64,000 nt of DNA from Nocardia sp. NBC_00565. GTDB lineage: Bacteria; Actinomycetota; Actinomycetes; Mycobacteriales; Mycobacteriaceae. Below are positions 37,087 through 45,259 of this stretch, piece by piece. Location: NCBI RefSeq assembly GCF_036345915.1, contig NZ_CP107785.1, positions 8,494,001-8,558,000 of the forward strand. The letters run 5' to 3'. Positions within the stretch are counted from its first letter, which is position 1; each line of letters begins with the position of its first letter. The translations under genes and the position numbers were made by a program. The notes under the pieces are model-generated. The model was not told the origin of the DNA. It saw only the letters and a list, made by a program, of their open reading frames with translations, and ran no database searches.

Positions 37087-37435
37087 TCGCCTCTCGCTAC
37101 CTGCGACGCGCACCCGACTTCGACCGCGCAGCGCTGTGGCGTCCGAATGCGCTTCGCGCGCAATCACGTTCGATGGCGAGTCTGGCGGGCACGAGTGCCG
37201 TCGCACTCACCGCGGCCGTGGCGCTGCTACAGCGAAAGAATCTCTTCGACCTGCCGCGAACCAATCCGCGGCTGTGGATGGCAGTAATGGTGCTGTATCC
37301 GGTGGCGAGCTGTTCACCGCATCCGTCGAGCATTCGATCTATGGGATCGTCATCTTCACCGTCGGCCTGGGCACGTACTTCTATCACGGCGCGGAGCAGG
37401 CGCGGCTAGCGCAGCACCTCGCCGATGCCGAATAG
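37087..37435 (+). pseudogene. Remnant of a CPBP-family intramembrane metalloprotease
   Basis: Two frames together resemble a CPBP/Abi protease. One gives FDRAALWRPNALRA and NLFDLPRTNPRLWMAVMVLYP up to about 37305. The other gives ASVEHSIYGIVIFTVGLG and TYFYHG to the stop at 37435. The catalytic middle (the E-x-x-x-R and His motifs) is missing at the junction, and the frame changes. The order of the surviving parts is the family order, so this is a gene with an internal deletion and frameshift. The N-terminal membrane helices are also absent. Confidence 0.65.
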
Positions 37436-37505
37436 TAGGTCCTTCTTTCCTGTCATTTCCACAGGTCAGGGGATTTTTAAAGCCTAATTGCGCGATTTCT
37501 AGTCA

Positions 37506-37519
37506 AACTGAAATCAGTT
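37506..37519. promoter_or_regulatory. Palindromic operator AACTGANNTCAGTT (copy 1)
   Basis: AACTGA-AA-TCAGTT lies 39 bp before the P450 start. The same 14-bp palindrome occurs at 42391 and 62428, each time before an oxidoreductase gene of the same presumed pathway. The half-site and symmetry suit a TetR- or GntR-type regulator, which is not identified. Confidence 0.8.
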
Positions 37520-37558
37520 CAGTATGCTGGCGTCGAAACCGACCGAGGAGACGTCGCC

Positions 37559-38800
37559 ATGACGCAGACCACAAGCCTTTCCGAGACACCCGATCGAGAC
37601 CTGGGTGGCTGCCCGGTCATGCATCGCGACTTCGCGCCCGCGCAGGCGGCCGGCCACCATTGGGAGTTGGCGGACGAACTGCGCGAGACGAGCCCGGTCT
37701 TCTTCAATACCTTCGCCCAGGGCTACTGGGTGTTCACCCGCCATGACGCGGTCCGCGACATCTACAAATTGCCGGAGGTGTTCTCGAGCGAGTCGATCAC
37801 ACCCTGGGAGCCGGACCCGATCTACCGCTTCGTCCCGACGCAGATCGACGCGCCCGACCACATCAAGTACCGCAAGATCGTCAACGCGTGGTTCTCGCCG
37901 CACGCGATCGACGAGGCGGAACAGACGATGCGCGACCGGTGCCGCAGACTCGTCGAGGAGGTGGCTCCCACCGGCGCATCCAACTTCGTCGGCGAGTTCG
38001 CCCTGCGCTTTCCCACCGAGGCCTTCCTCAGCGTGATCGGCATCGATCCTTCCGACGCGGACCTCTTCGTGCCGTGGGTCGAGGACTTCTTCGGCGGGTT
38101 CAGCGGTGACCCCGCCGGTCTGGAGCCGATGGGGAAGGCACTCGAGGGTATCCGCGGGTACTGGGTCGCCGCCCTGGCGGAGCGACGGGCCGATCCGGTG
38201 CCTCGCCAAGGCGATCTCGCGACGCACCTACTGCATTCGACCTTCGACGATCGTCCGCTCACCGACGCCGAGATGCTCGACATGCTCACGGTGCTCGTGC
38301 TGGCCGGGCTCGATACGACCCGCGGCACGCTCGGCTACCTGTTCCGCCACCTCGCCACGCACCCTGAACATCGCAGGCAGCTGATCGAACAGCCGGAGCT
38401 GATCCCGTCCGCGGTGGAGGAGGTGCTGCGTTTGTACACCATCGTCTTCGGCGACGGCCGAAAGGTGACTCGCGACATCGAGTTTCACGGTGTTCAGCTG
38501 AAGCGGGGCGATATGGTCTATGCGCTCGTCTCCGGCGCGAACCGAGATCCGCGCGCGTACGACCAGGCCGACGAGTTCGTCATCGATCGCCAGCGCAATC
38601 AACATATGGGCTTCGCGAACGGCCCGCACCGGTGCCTCGGCTCCCATCTCGCGCGGCGCGAGCTGCGGATCGCGGTCGAGGAGTGGTTGCGGGTGATCCC
38701 GGACTTCCACATCGCGGGCGAGGCAGAGCTGACCGAGCGCGGCGGCGGCGCGATGATGACGCTGACCCGGCTTCCACTGGCCTGGGCGGTGCAGTCGTGA
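37559..38800 (+). CDS. Cytochrome P450 (first gene of catabolic cluster)
   Basis: A 413-residue P450. I-helix LVLAGLDTTRGTLG, ExxR in VEEVLRLYT, heme motif MGFANGPHRCLGSH. It is followed with a 4-bp overlap (GTGA) by a 3Fe-4S ferredoxin that should supply electrons, then by a GMC oxidoreductase and, further on, an aldehyde dehydrogenase. This order suggests hydroxylation of a hydrophobic substrate and stepwise oxidation of the alcohol to an acid. The promoter carries the AACTGANNTCAGTT palindrome. Confidence 0.92.
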   Translation: MTQTTSLSETPDRDLGGCPVMHRDFAPAQAAGHHWELADELRETSPVFFNTFAQGYWVFTRHDAVRDIYKLPEVFSSESITPWEPDPIYRFVPTQIDAPDHIKYRKIVNAWFSPHAIDEAEQTMRDRCRRLVEEVAPTGASNFVGEFALRFPTEAFLSVIGIDPSDADLFVPWVEDFFGGFSGDPAGLEPMGKALEGIRGYWVAALAERRADPVPRQGDLATHLLHSTFDDRPLTDAEMLDMLTVLVLAGLDTTRGTLGYLFRHLATHPEHRRQLIEQPELIPSAVEEVLRLYTIVFGDGRKVTRDIEFHGVQLKRGDMVYALVSGANRDPRAYDQADEFVIDRQRNQHMGFANGPHRCLGSHLARRELRIAVEEWLRVIPDFHIAGEAELTERGGGAMMTLTRLPLAWAVQS

Positions 38801-38994
38801 GAATCACGGTCGACGGCGCGAGCTGCACCGGGCACGGCCGCTGCTATTCGATGGCTCCGGACTTGCTCACCTGCGATGACGAGGGCTTCGTCGCGATGCG
38901 GGATCAGCCGATCGAGGTGCCCGCCGATCAGACCGAGGCCGCGGCCGACGCGGCCGGGACCTGCCCCGAAGGGGCCATCACGCTGGGTGCGTAG
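38797..38994 (+). CDS. 3Fe-4S ferredoxin partner of the P450
   Basis: A 65-residue ferredoxin starting at GTG 38797, overlapping the P450 stop by 4 bp. Cluster ligands are visible as CTGHGRC (Cx5C) and the C-terminal AGTCPEGAI Cys-Pro, the pattern of P450-associated 3Fe-4S ferredoxins. It would pass electrons from a ferredoxin reductase to the P450; no reductase gene is in the window. The longer frame beginning at 38632 is an out-of-phase extension within the P450 gene and is not used. Confidence 0.9.
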   Translation: MRITVDGASCTGHGRCYSMAPDLLTCDDEGFVAMRDQPIEVPADQTEAAADAAGTCPEGAITLGA

Positions 38995-39052
38995 TGACTG
39001 TCGCTACCCGAATGCCCACACCACCGATCGACGCTCATCGAGGAGACGCAAA

Positions 39053-40582
39053 ATGGCAAGACGCATAGTGGTGGTCGGCGCAGGCTCCGGCGGTTGTGTC
39101 ATGGCCGCCCGGCTATCCGAGGACGAGAACAATAACGTAGTGCTCGTCGAGGCCGGGCCCGACTATCCGACACTCGACGACCTGCACGAGCATGTGAAGG
39201 ATGCCTTTACCTTCGGGTTCACCACACACGACTGGGGCTATGTCTCGGAGGACCACATCCCCGGTTCTGCCAATGCGCCGACCTTCGCCATCGTCGAGCA
39301 GGGCGTCCTTCCGGTACTTCGCGGCAAAGTGATGGGTGGCTCGTCCGCGGTCAACGCCACGAACGCGCTGCGCCCGACCCCGCGCGATTTCGAACAGTGG
39401 GTAGGCCTCGGCTTGGACAAATGGTCCTGGGACGAGGTCCTGCCGTATCTGAAGCGACTCGAGCGCGATCCGGTCGGCGGTCCACTGCACGGCGTCGACG
39501 GACCTGTCCCGATAAAACGATGGAGCGAAGGCGACGGTCTGCGCCCGTTCATGGCGGCCTTTGTCGAATCGGCCGCCAGCCTGGGTTACCGGGTGGTCGA
39601 CGATCTCAACGGTGCAAGCCAGCTCGGCGTCGGCCCGGTCCCGATGAACCAGCAGGACGGAATCAGACAGAGCACCGCGGTGACTTATCTCGCGGCCGCT
39701 CGCGGCCGCAAGAATCTCACGGTACGTGGCGGCGCCGATGTCGACCGGCTCGAGATCGTGGACGGCCGACCACGTGCGGTCGTGCTCGCCGACGGCGAAC
39801 GCATCGACGCGGATCTGGTGGTGTTGTGCGCGGGATCGATCGGCACCCCGTCGATCCTGATGCGATCCGGAATCGGACCCGCGGAGGTGCTCGAGCAGTT
39901 GGACATCCCGGTCGAGGTGCCGCTGGCAGGCGTCGGGCGCAATCTCCGCGATCATCCCCTGGTGTACATGACCTATACCGGTGATGCGGAGGCCATCGGT
40001 GAACTCCTGCCACCGCTGCAGGTCGTGCTGACGACCAGCGCGGCGGGGCCGGACGGTTCGGCGGAGATCGACCTGCACATGATCCCGTTCACCCTCGAGC
40101 CCGGCTCGATTCTCGTCGCGGTCGGTCTCGTTCGTCCGTACTCGATCGGCTCCACCGAGATCAGATCCGCCGATCCCGGCACCGCCCCGCGGATTCTGCT
40201 GAATCTCCTGCATCATCCCGACGATCTGCGCCGCCTGGTGCGCGGCGTCGAACTCACGCGGCAGGTGATGAACTCCGGACCGCTCGCGAAATACGTCGGC
40301 GAAGAGTTGTGGCCCGGGCCGTCGGCAGCCACGACCGGTCAACTCACCCAGGCGGTCTTGGAAGCCAAGAACACTTATGCGCATGCGGTGGGCACCGCGG
40401 CCATGGGTGAGGCGGGCAGCCCGTGGGCGGTGGTCGGACAGGACTGCAAGGTGCACGGCCTCGATGCGCTGTACATCGCCGACGCGTCGGTGATGCCGAC
40501 CATCGTCGGTGTGCCGACCAATACCACCACGATGATGATCGCCGAAAGGTGCGCGGACTTCATCAAGGACATATTCAGGTAG
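39053..40582 (+). CDS. GMC-family oxidoreductase (alcohol dehydrogenase/oxidase)
   Basis: A 509-residue FAD enzyme from ATG 39053, preceded by GAGGAGA. FAD motif VVVGAGSGGCVMAARLSE, GMC signature region KVMGGSSAVNATNALRPT, second signature VVLCAGSIGTPSILMRSGIG, and the active-site His in YAHAVGTAAMG with the Asn in GVPTNTTTMM. It should oxidise a primary alcohol to an aldehyde, a fitting step after P450 hydroxylation. It is slightly shorter than choline dehydrogenase. Same strand and close behind the ferredoxin gene (58 bp). Confidence 0.9.
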   Translation: MARRIVVVGAGSGGCVMAARLSEDENNNVVLVEAGPDYPTLDDLHEHVKDAFTFGFTTHDWGYVSEDHIPGSANAPTFAIVEQGVLPVLRGKVMGGSSAVNATNALRPTPRDFEQWVGLGLDKWSWDEVLPYLKRLERDPVGGPLHGVDGPVPIKRWSEGDGLRPFMAAFVESAASLGYRVVDDLNGASQLGVGPVPMNQQDGIRQSTAVTYLAAARGRKNLTVRGGADVDRLEIVDGRPRAVVLADGERIDADLVVLCAGSIGTPSILMRSGIGPAEVLEQLDIPVEVPLAGVGRNLRDHPLVYMTYTGDAEAIGELLPPLQVVLTTSAAGPDGSAEIDLHMIPFTLEPGSILVAVGLVRPYSIGSTEIRSADPGTAPRILLNLLHHPDDLRRLVRGVELTRQVMNSGPLAKYVGEELWPGPSAATTGQLTQAVLEAKNTYAHAVGTAAMGEAGSPWAVVGQDCKVHGLDALYIADASVMPTIVGVPTNTTTMMIAERCADFIKDIFR

Positions 40583-40590
40583 CCGATCTC

Positions 40591-40968
40591 GTGGAGATCA
40601 AGGCATTTCATATCGCGAGCCCGGAGCAGAAGTCGCAATACCTTGCGCCCTTGGCGAGTGGTGAGATCAGGTCGGCGTTCGCGATGACCGAGCCCGCTCC
40701 GGGCGCGGGCTCGGATCCGTCGGCGCTGATGACCCGGGCCGAGCGGACACCGGCCGGGTGGCGCATCAACGGACGCAAATGGTTCATCACCGGAGCCGAC
40801 GGCGCCGGGTTCTTCATCATCATGGCGCGTACGTCGGGTGTGCCGGGAGAGCGTGGCGGCGCAACGATGTTCCTGGCTCCGGCCGAAACGCCGGGGCTGC
40901 ACGTCGGGCGGCACATCCCGACAGCGGACCGCTCGATGCTCGGTGGTCACTGTGAGGTCATCTTCGAT
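40591..40968 (+). pseudogene. Acyl-CoA dehydrogenase remnant (central domain only)
   Basis: From GTG 40591 the frame encodes the middle beta-domain of an acyl-CoA dehydrogenase: ASPEQKSQYLAPLASGEIRS, AFAMTEPAPGAGSDPSA, GRKWFITGADGAGFFIIMA and GGHCEVIFD. The N-terminal helical domain and the whole C-terminal domain with the catalytic base are missing. The frame then runs on to 41229 as meaningless sequence antisense to the next gene. The fragment ends within about 35 bp of the stop of the convergent FAD gene, pointing to deletion at a recombination junction. Confidence 0.8.
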
Positions 40969-40999
40969 CGCGGCGACGCTGTTTCGAGCCCCAGGACGG

Positions 41000-42334
41000 T
41001 CAGGTCGCCGCGATGGCACGGTCGGCGGCCGCTCGGTCGGCCGCGGCAAGTCCGAATACGAGTGCGGCCGCGATGCCGCCGGTGTACGCGCGGTCGTAGA
41101 GACCGCCGATATCGGCGCCCGCCGCGAAGAGTCCATCGATGGTTGCACCGCTTGCGGCAAGGACTCTGCCATCCCGGTCGATGCGGATGCCGTGGAACGG
41201 AAATGTCAGGGCGGGGCACACCTCGATGACGTAATACGGGCCATGGTCGAGCGGTCGCGCGTCGTAGGCGCGCGGGGGCCGCGCGGCTGAACCGGCGGCG
41301 TTGACGGCGCGGATCTGCTCAGCGATGTCGACGCCGTCGTAGCCCCACTCGGTGGGCAGATATGCGAAGTCGTCGAGGTTTTCGGCGATCCCGCAGCGCC
41401 CGCACCGGCGTTGTGCCAGATCGAATTTGTCGAGCGCGTCCGCACCTTCGACGTAACTTCCGGTGATCCAGTCGCGGTAGACCCGCTCGTCGGCGACGAG
41501 CAATCCGCGGGCCTCCGGTTGGTCCAGCAGTTCCATAGTGGTCAGGTGGTCGCCGACGGTTTCGTCGGTGAACCGGCGGTTGTGGAGGTTGAACAGCAGG
41601 GCGTGCTCGCTGTAATACAACGACAGCGCGACGAAGTCGGACGGATCGCGGAACTCTACCCCGGTGGGAATGAGGTGGCCGTAGAAACCGGAGCGTTCCA
41701 TGCCCGTCGCGGCCCCGACCTCCTCGGCAAGCCGAAGTCCGTCGCCGACGCTGGTCGGATTGGACCGCAACTGCATCGCGCTCGCAGCGGGATGGATGTA
41801 CTTATCGACCAGCTCCGGATTCGCCTGGAACCCACCAGTCGCGAGTATCGTTGCGCCAGCGCGAATCTCGCGTTCGGTGCCGTCCGGAAGTCGCACCCGA
41901 GCGCCGACGACGGCACCGTCTTCGGTGAGCAGGGCTCGAGTGTCGGTCTCGGTGAGCAGCTCGCCCCCGGCGCGGATCCGTCGGCGGCATTCGTCGATGT
42001 ACCGGTTGGTGTCGAATTGGTGACCGGAACCGTAGCGCAGGACGGTAACCGCGTCGGCGCATTCGACGCCGAGCGACCGGATCCAGGTGATACCAGGCCC
42101 GAACCCGTCGACGAGTGCGCGGCGCAGCTCGATATCGCCGCGGGGGTTGACCTCGTCCATGATCGGGTGGGAGGGGGCGGTCCAGGCATATCCCGCGAAT
42201 TGGGCGGATCCGCCTACTGCGGTTGCCTTTTCGACGACGATCACGGAATTGCCTCGATGCAGTGATCGTGCCGCCGCGGTGAGCCCGGCCATCCCGCCGC
42301 CGATGACAAGTACGTCCGTGTGGACCTCTGGCAT
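41000..42334 (-). CDS. FAD-dependent dehydrogenase (fumarate reductase / ketosteroid dehydrogenase-like)
   Basis: A 444-residue flavoprotein: N-terminal FAD motif VLVIGGGMAGLTAAARSL with EKATAVGGSAQFAGY, FAD-contact segment TILATGGFQANPEL, and C-terminal GLFAAGADIGGLYDRAYTGGIAAALVFG. These define the FAD_binding_2 family containing fumarate reductases and 3-ketosteroid delta-1-dehydrogenases. An odd CxxC (RRCGRCGI) lies in the middle. It is divergent from the aldehyde dehydrogenase across the palindrome at 42391. It probably desaturates or reduces an intermediate of the pathway. Confidence 0.88.
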   Translation of the reverse strand: MPEVHTDVLVIGGGMAGLTAAARSLHRGNSVIVVEKATAVGGSAQFAGYAWTAPSHPIMDEVNPRGDIELRRALVDGFGPGITWIRSLGVECADAVTVLRYGSGHQFDTNRYIDECRRRIRAGGELLTETDTRALLTEDGAVVGARVRLPDGTEREIRAGATILATGGFQANPELVDKYIHPAASAMQLRSNPTSVGDGLRLAEEVGAATGMERSGFYGHLIPTGVEFRDPSDFVALSLYYSEHALLFNLHNRRFTDETVGDHLTTMELLDQPEARGLLVADERVYRDWITGSYVEGADALDKFDLAQRRCGRCGIAENLDDFAYLPTEWGYDGVDIAEQIRAVNAAGSAARPPRAYDARPLDHGPYYVIEVCPALTFPFHGIRIDRDGRVLAASGATIDGLFAAGADIGGLYDRAYTGGIAAALVFGLAAADRAAADRAIAAT

Positions 42335-42390
42335 TCGATGCTCCTCACGCGTCGCGGTCGTTCCCAGCGTGATGATCAGCCTAACTCTAA

Positions 42391-42404
42391 AACTGAAGTC
42401 AGTT
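42391..42404. promoter_or_regulatory. Palindromic operator AACTGANNTCAGTT (copy 2), with degenerate copy at 42468-42481
   Basis: AACTGA-AG-TCAGTT lies 57 bp before the start of the minus-strand FAD gene and 128 bp before the aldehyde dehydrogenase. A degenerate second site, AACTCAGTTTAGTT (two mismatches to the half-sites), occupies 42468-42481, nearer the aldehyde dehydrogenase. One regulator could therefore control both divergent genes. Confidence 0.8.
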
Positions 42405-42531
42405 CAAGTACGGATTTGCTTGTGAAGTGGATCACGGTGCATGTACGGTGTTACCCGAACCGAGTTCAACTCAGTTTAGTTCGGCGACAGCGCGCCGACG
42501 ACAGGAACCTTGCCTTCGAGAGGAGCTTCGC

Positions 42532-44091
42532 GTGATCGATCGCGAATTCACTGGATTCTTTATTGGGGGATCTTGGCGAAAGACGTCCTCCGATGACCGA
42601 TTCGAGGTGATTTCGCCGGCGAGCGGTAAGCCGATCGGTTCGGTGCCCGCGGCCACCGAAGCGGATATCGACGCGGCCGTTGCCGCCGCCCGAGAGGCTT
42701 TCGACGGGTCCGACTGGCCGAAACTCACGCCTGCGCAGCGCGGAGCGCATCTGGTCCGGCTGGCAACGGCGATCGCTACCCACGAGGCGGAATTCGCCGA
42801 ACTCATCACTGACGAACTGGGCTGCAGCCATCTGCTCTCCCAGGTGTACCAGGCCGTCGCGCCGGTGATGAGCCTGAATTACGTCGCCGAAGTGGCGAAG
42901 TCGCTGCAGACCAGTGAGCTCCGCGTGAGCGACCTGTCCCCGTTCGCGGGATCGGGGGATGCGGTCGGCGTCATCCCGATGGCAGGTAAGAGCCTGGTCG
43001 TCAAGGAGCCGGTGGGCGTTGTCGCGGTATTTCCCGCCTATAACTTCGCTCTTCCGGCCGTGGCGCAAAAGATCGGTCCCGCCTTGGTCGCCGGCTGCAC
43101 GGTTGTTGTCAAGGCGACGGAGCCGAACCCGCTGGCGATCTTCAACCTGGGAAATCTGTTGCAGGAGATAGGTTTTCCCGCCGGAGTCATCAATATCGTT
43201 GCCGCGCGAGCAGGTGCGTCCGAGTATCTCGTCGGACATCCCGGTGTCGATATGGTGAGCTTCACCGGATCCACCGAAGTCGGCAAGAGGATCGGTGCGG
43301 CGTGCGGCGAACTGATTCGACCGGTGGTCCTGGAACTCGGTGGAAAGTCGGCGGCGGTAGTCCTGTCGGATGCCGATCCCGAGATCGTCGTTCCCACTCT
43401 CGTCGGAGCGAGTGTCGCCACCAATTCCGGCCAGAGCTGCGTTGCTCAGACCCGATTCCTGGTACCCGAGGAACAGTACGAGTTCTACGCCGATGCGTTC
43501 ACGCGGGCGTTCGAGGCGCTGAAGGTGGGCGATCCGCGCGACGCCGACACAGTAGTGGGACCGGTGATCAGTAAGTCGCATCTCGAGCGCATCGAAGCGC
43601 ACCTGGCCCGGGCCGTCGAGCAAGGAGCGACGATTCGCACCGGCGGTCGACGACCGGCGCAGCTCTCGGAGGGCTGGTACATCGAACCGACGTTGGTCAC
43701 CGGCGTCACGAACGATATGGATATCGCGCAGAACGAGATATTCGGACCGGTAGCGGTTTTGATCGCGCACAACGGTGAAGAGGATGCCGTCCGGATCGCC
43801 AATCAGAGCCGCTACGGTCTTGCCGGATCAGTCTTCACGGCCGACTCCGCACATGGTTTCGAGGTCGCACGCCGAATTCGAACGGGAACCTTCTCCGTGA
43901 ACACATTCGCCGCGGATCTCGGCTCTCCTTTCGGCGGCTACAAAGAGTCCGGCCTCGGGCGCGAGCACGGCGTCGGCGCGGTGCAGGAGTACCTGCTGCA
44001 GAAGACGATCTCCATCGACCCCAGCCTCGATCTCCCCGAAGAAGTCGTGTCCGGCGTACCGGTCGGACGCGGTCCGGGCATTACCGCCTGA
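42532..44091 (+). CDS. Aldehyde dehydrogenase
   Basis: A 519-residue NAD(P)-dependent aldehyde dehydrogenase starting at GTG 42532 behind AGAGGAG. Family landmarks: VGVVAVFPAYNFALP (the usual Trp-Asn pair is Tyr-Asn), SFTGSTEVGKRI, the base Glu in LELGGKSAAVVL, the nucleophile Cys in TNSGQSCVAQTRF, and EIFGPVAVLI. It should oxidise the aldehyde produced by the GMC enzyme. Shares its upstream region and operator with the divergent FAD gene. Confidence 0.92.
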   Translation: MIDREFTGFFIGGSWRKTSSDDRFEVISPASGKPIGSVPAATEADIDAAVAAAREAFDGSDWPKLTPAQRGAHLVRLATAIATHEAEFAELITDELGCSHLLSQVYQAVAPVMSLNYVAEVAKSLQTSELRVSDLSPFAGSGDAVGVIPMAGKSLVVKEPVGVVAVFPAYNFALPAVAQKIGPALVAGCTVVVKATEPNPLAIFNLGNLLQEIGFPAGVINIVAARAGASEYLVGHPGVDMVSFTGSTEVGKRIGAACGELIRPVVLELGGKSAAVVLSDADPEIVVPTLVGASVATNSGQSCVAQTRFLVPEEQYEFYADAFTRAFEALKVGDPRDADTVVGPVISKSHLERIEAHLARAVEQGATIRTGGRRPAQLSEGWYIEPTLVTGVTNDMDIAQNEIFGPVAVLIAHNGEEDAVRIANQSRYGLAGSVFTADSAHGFEVARRIRTGTFSVNTFAADLGSPFGGYKESGLGREHGVGAVQEYLLQKTISIDPSLDLPEEVVSGVPVGRGPGITA

Positions 44092-44154
44092 TTCCCGAAT
44101 CAGTAGTATTGCCAACTTGTTTCGCCAGATGAAGAACCGATGAGGATTCAAGCA

Positions 44155-44859
44155 ATGAAATTCGAGAAGTTCGCGGTGACGGCCGCGCTGGTGACCACCG
44201 GATTCGGTATCACCGCGGGCACGGTCAATGCCGCGCCCGCGCCGAGTAGCGATGACGTCAAGTTCGCCACCTCGGTCACCGATGGGTCGACGATCATCAA
44301 CACCGAGGCCGGTTCGATGGTTGTCGAGGATGGGGTGTTCAAGATCAAGGCGGCCAACGGGGTCACTCTGGCCGGCTCCGAATTGCGGTTCCGTGTCGAT
44401 GATTTCGAATTCCCGATCGCCGCGGATATCGCCGGTCGCACCGCGACCCTGACCCCGCAGTTCGACATGGCACACGCGACCTACAAGCCGGTCGCGCTGC
44501 CGTTCGAGGACCAGGCTCCCTGGAAAACCCAATACGACCGTGAACAGGCCGCTTTCACTCGCATGATGAGCACCGTCACCATGGGCTCCACCATCGGCGG
44601 CATCGTCGGCGGCCTCGGTGGCGGCGCCATCGGCTGTGTCCTCGGCGGCATCGCCGGGGCCACCGTCGCCTCGGCCACCATCATCGGCCTGGTCGGCGCC
44701 TTCATCCCCGCGGCCGCCATCGGCTGCCTCGGTGGCATCGTGGCCATCGGTGCGGTCGGCACTTTGGCCGGTCAGCTGTTCATCGCCGCCCCGCTGGCGA
44801 TCATGGCGGTGGCCCAGTACTTCACCACCATCAACCAGCCGATGCCCACCCCGAAGTAG
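44155..44859 (+). CDS. Secreted glycine-zipper protein of unknown function (paralog of 15824-16468)
   Basis: A 234-residue protein from ATG 44155 (ATG 44140 possible). Signal peptide MKFEKFAVTAALVTTGFGIT with cleavage near VNA-AP, a beta-rich domain with TSVTDGSTIINTEAGSMVV and SELRFRVDDFEFPI, then two or three Gly-rich hydrophobic segments (GGIVGGLGGGAIGCVLGGIAG, AIGCLGGIVAIGAVG). Domain order and length match the gene at 15824-16468. It lies between the catabolic cluster and the island boundary and has no recognised function. Confidence 0.72.
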   Translation: MKFEKFAVTAALVTTGFGITAGTVNAAPAPSSDDVKFATSVTDGSTIINTEAGSMVVEDGVFKIKAANGVTLAGSELRFRVDDFEFPIAADIAGRTATLTPQFDMAHATYKPVALPFEDQAPWKTQYDREQAAFTRMMSTVTMGSTIGGIVGGLGGGAIGCVLGGIAGATVASATIIGLVGAFIPAAAIGCLGGIVAIGAVGTLAGQLFIAAPLAIMAVAQYFTTINQPMPTPK

Positions 44860-44978
44860 CCCGCCGATTGCGCCTGTAAGCAACGTCAAGCTCACGCCCT
44901 GCTCGGATCCCTCGCCGAGCGGGGCGTGAGTAGGTGTACGGCCGCTATGTGCGGTCACCCGCACGATGAGCGTCGCGA

Positions 44979-45057
44979 GCTAGCCCGATCGGACACCCGT
45001 GTCCGTGATCGCCTGCGCCGCAGCGTATCCCTCCGCCATCGCGTGCGAGACCCGGCG
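44979..45057. repeat. Left copy of a 79-bp direct repeat bounding the island (OYE 3'-end remnant)
   Basis: These 79 bp match 60412-60490 in the same orientation with five mismatches. Read on the minus strand they encode RRVSHAMAEGYAAAQAIT and a stop, the C-terminus of the OYE-type protein encoded at 60413-62371. Further inward (about 45080-45093) GATCCCTTCTCCG resembles GATCCTTTCTCCG of the intact gene, so the remnant may extend beyond the repeat with a deletion of about 60 bp. The rest of 44860-45259 shows nothing else I recognise. Confidence 0.85.
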
Positions 45058-45259
45058 CCTCTTCGGCCGACCGCTACGAGATCCCTTCTCCGCTGCTGCC
45101 ACCACGCCACGGCATAACGAAAATCTGCCCGAAGTTGGGGGTCTGGCGGGGGGATTGCGATCGCTGCCATGCCGCGAAACTGTGGGGTTGAATGCGTCAC
45201 GGTCTCCGGTAACCCGGCCGATGTGCTGCATCGGATTTCATTGGCTAGCCGCCACCGAA

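Noticed and set aside
41000..42334. Calling the FAD enzyme a true 3-ketosteroid delta-1-dehydrogenase
   Set aside because: The family is shared with fumarate and flavocytochrome reductases, and I could not confirm the KstD-specific active-site tyrosines; kept as a family-level call.
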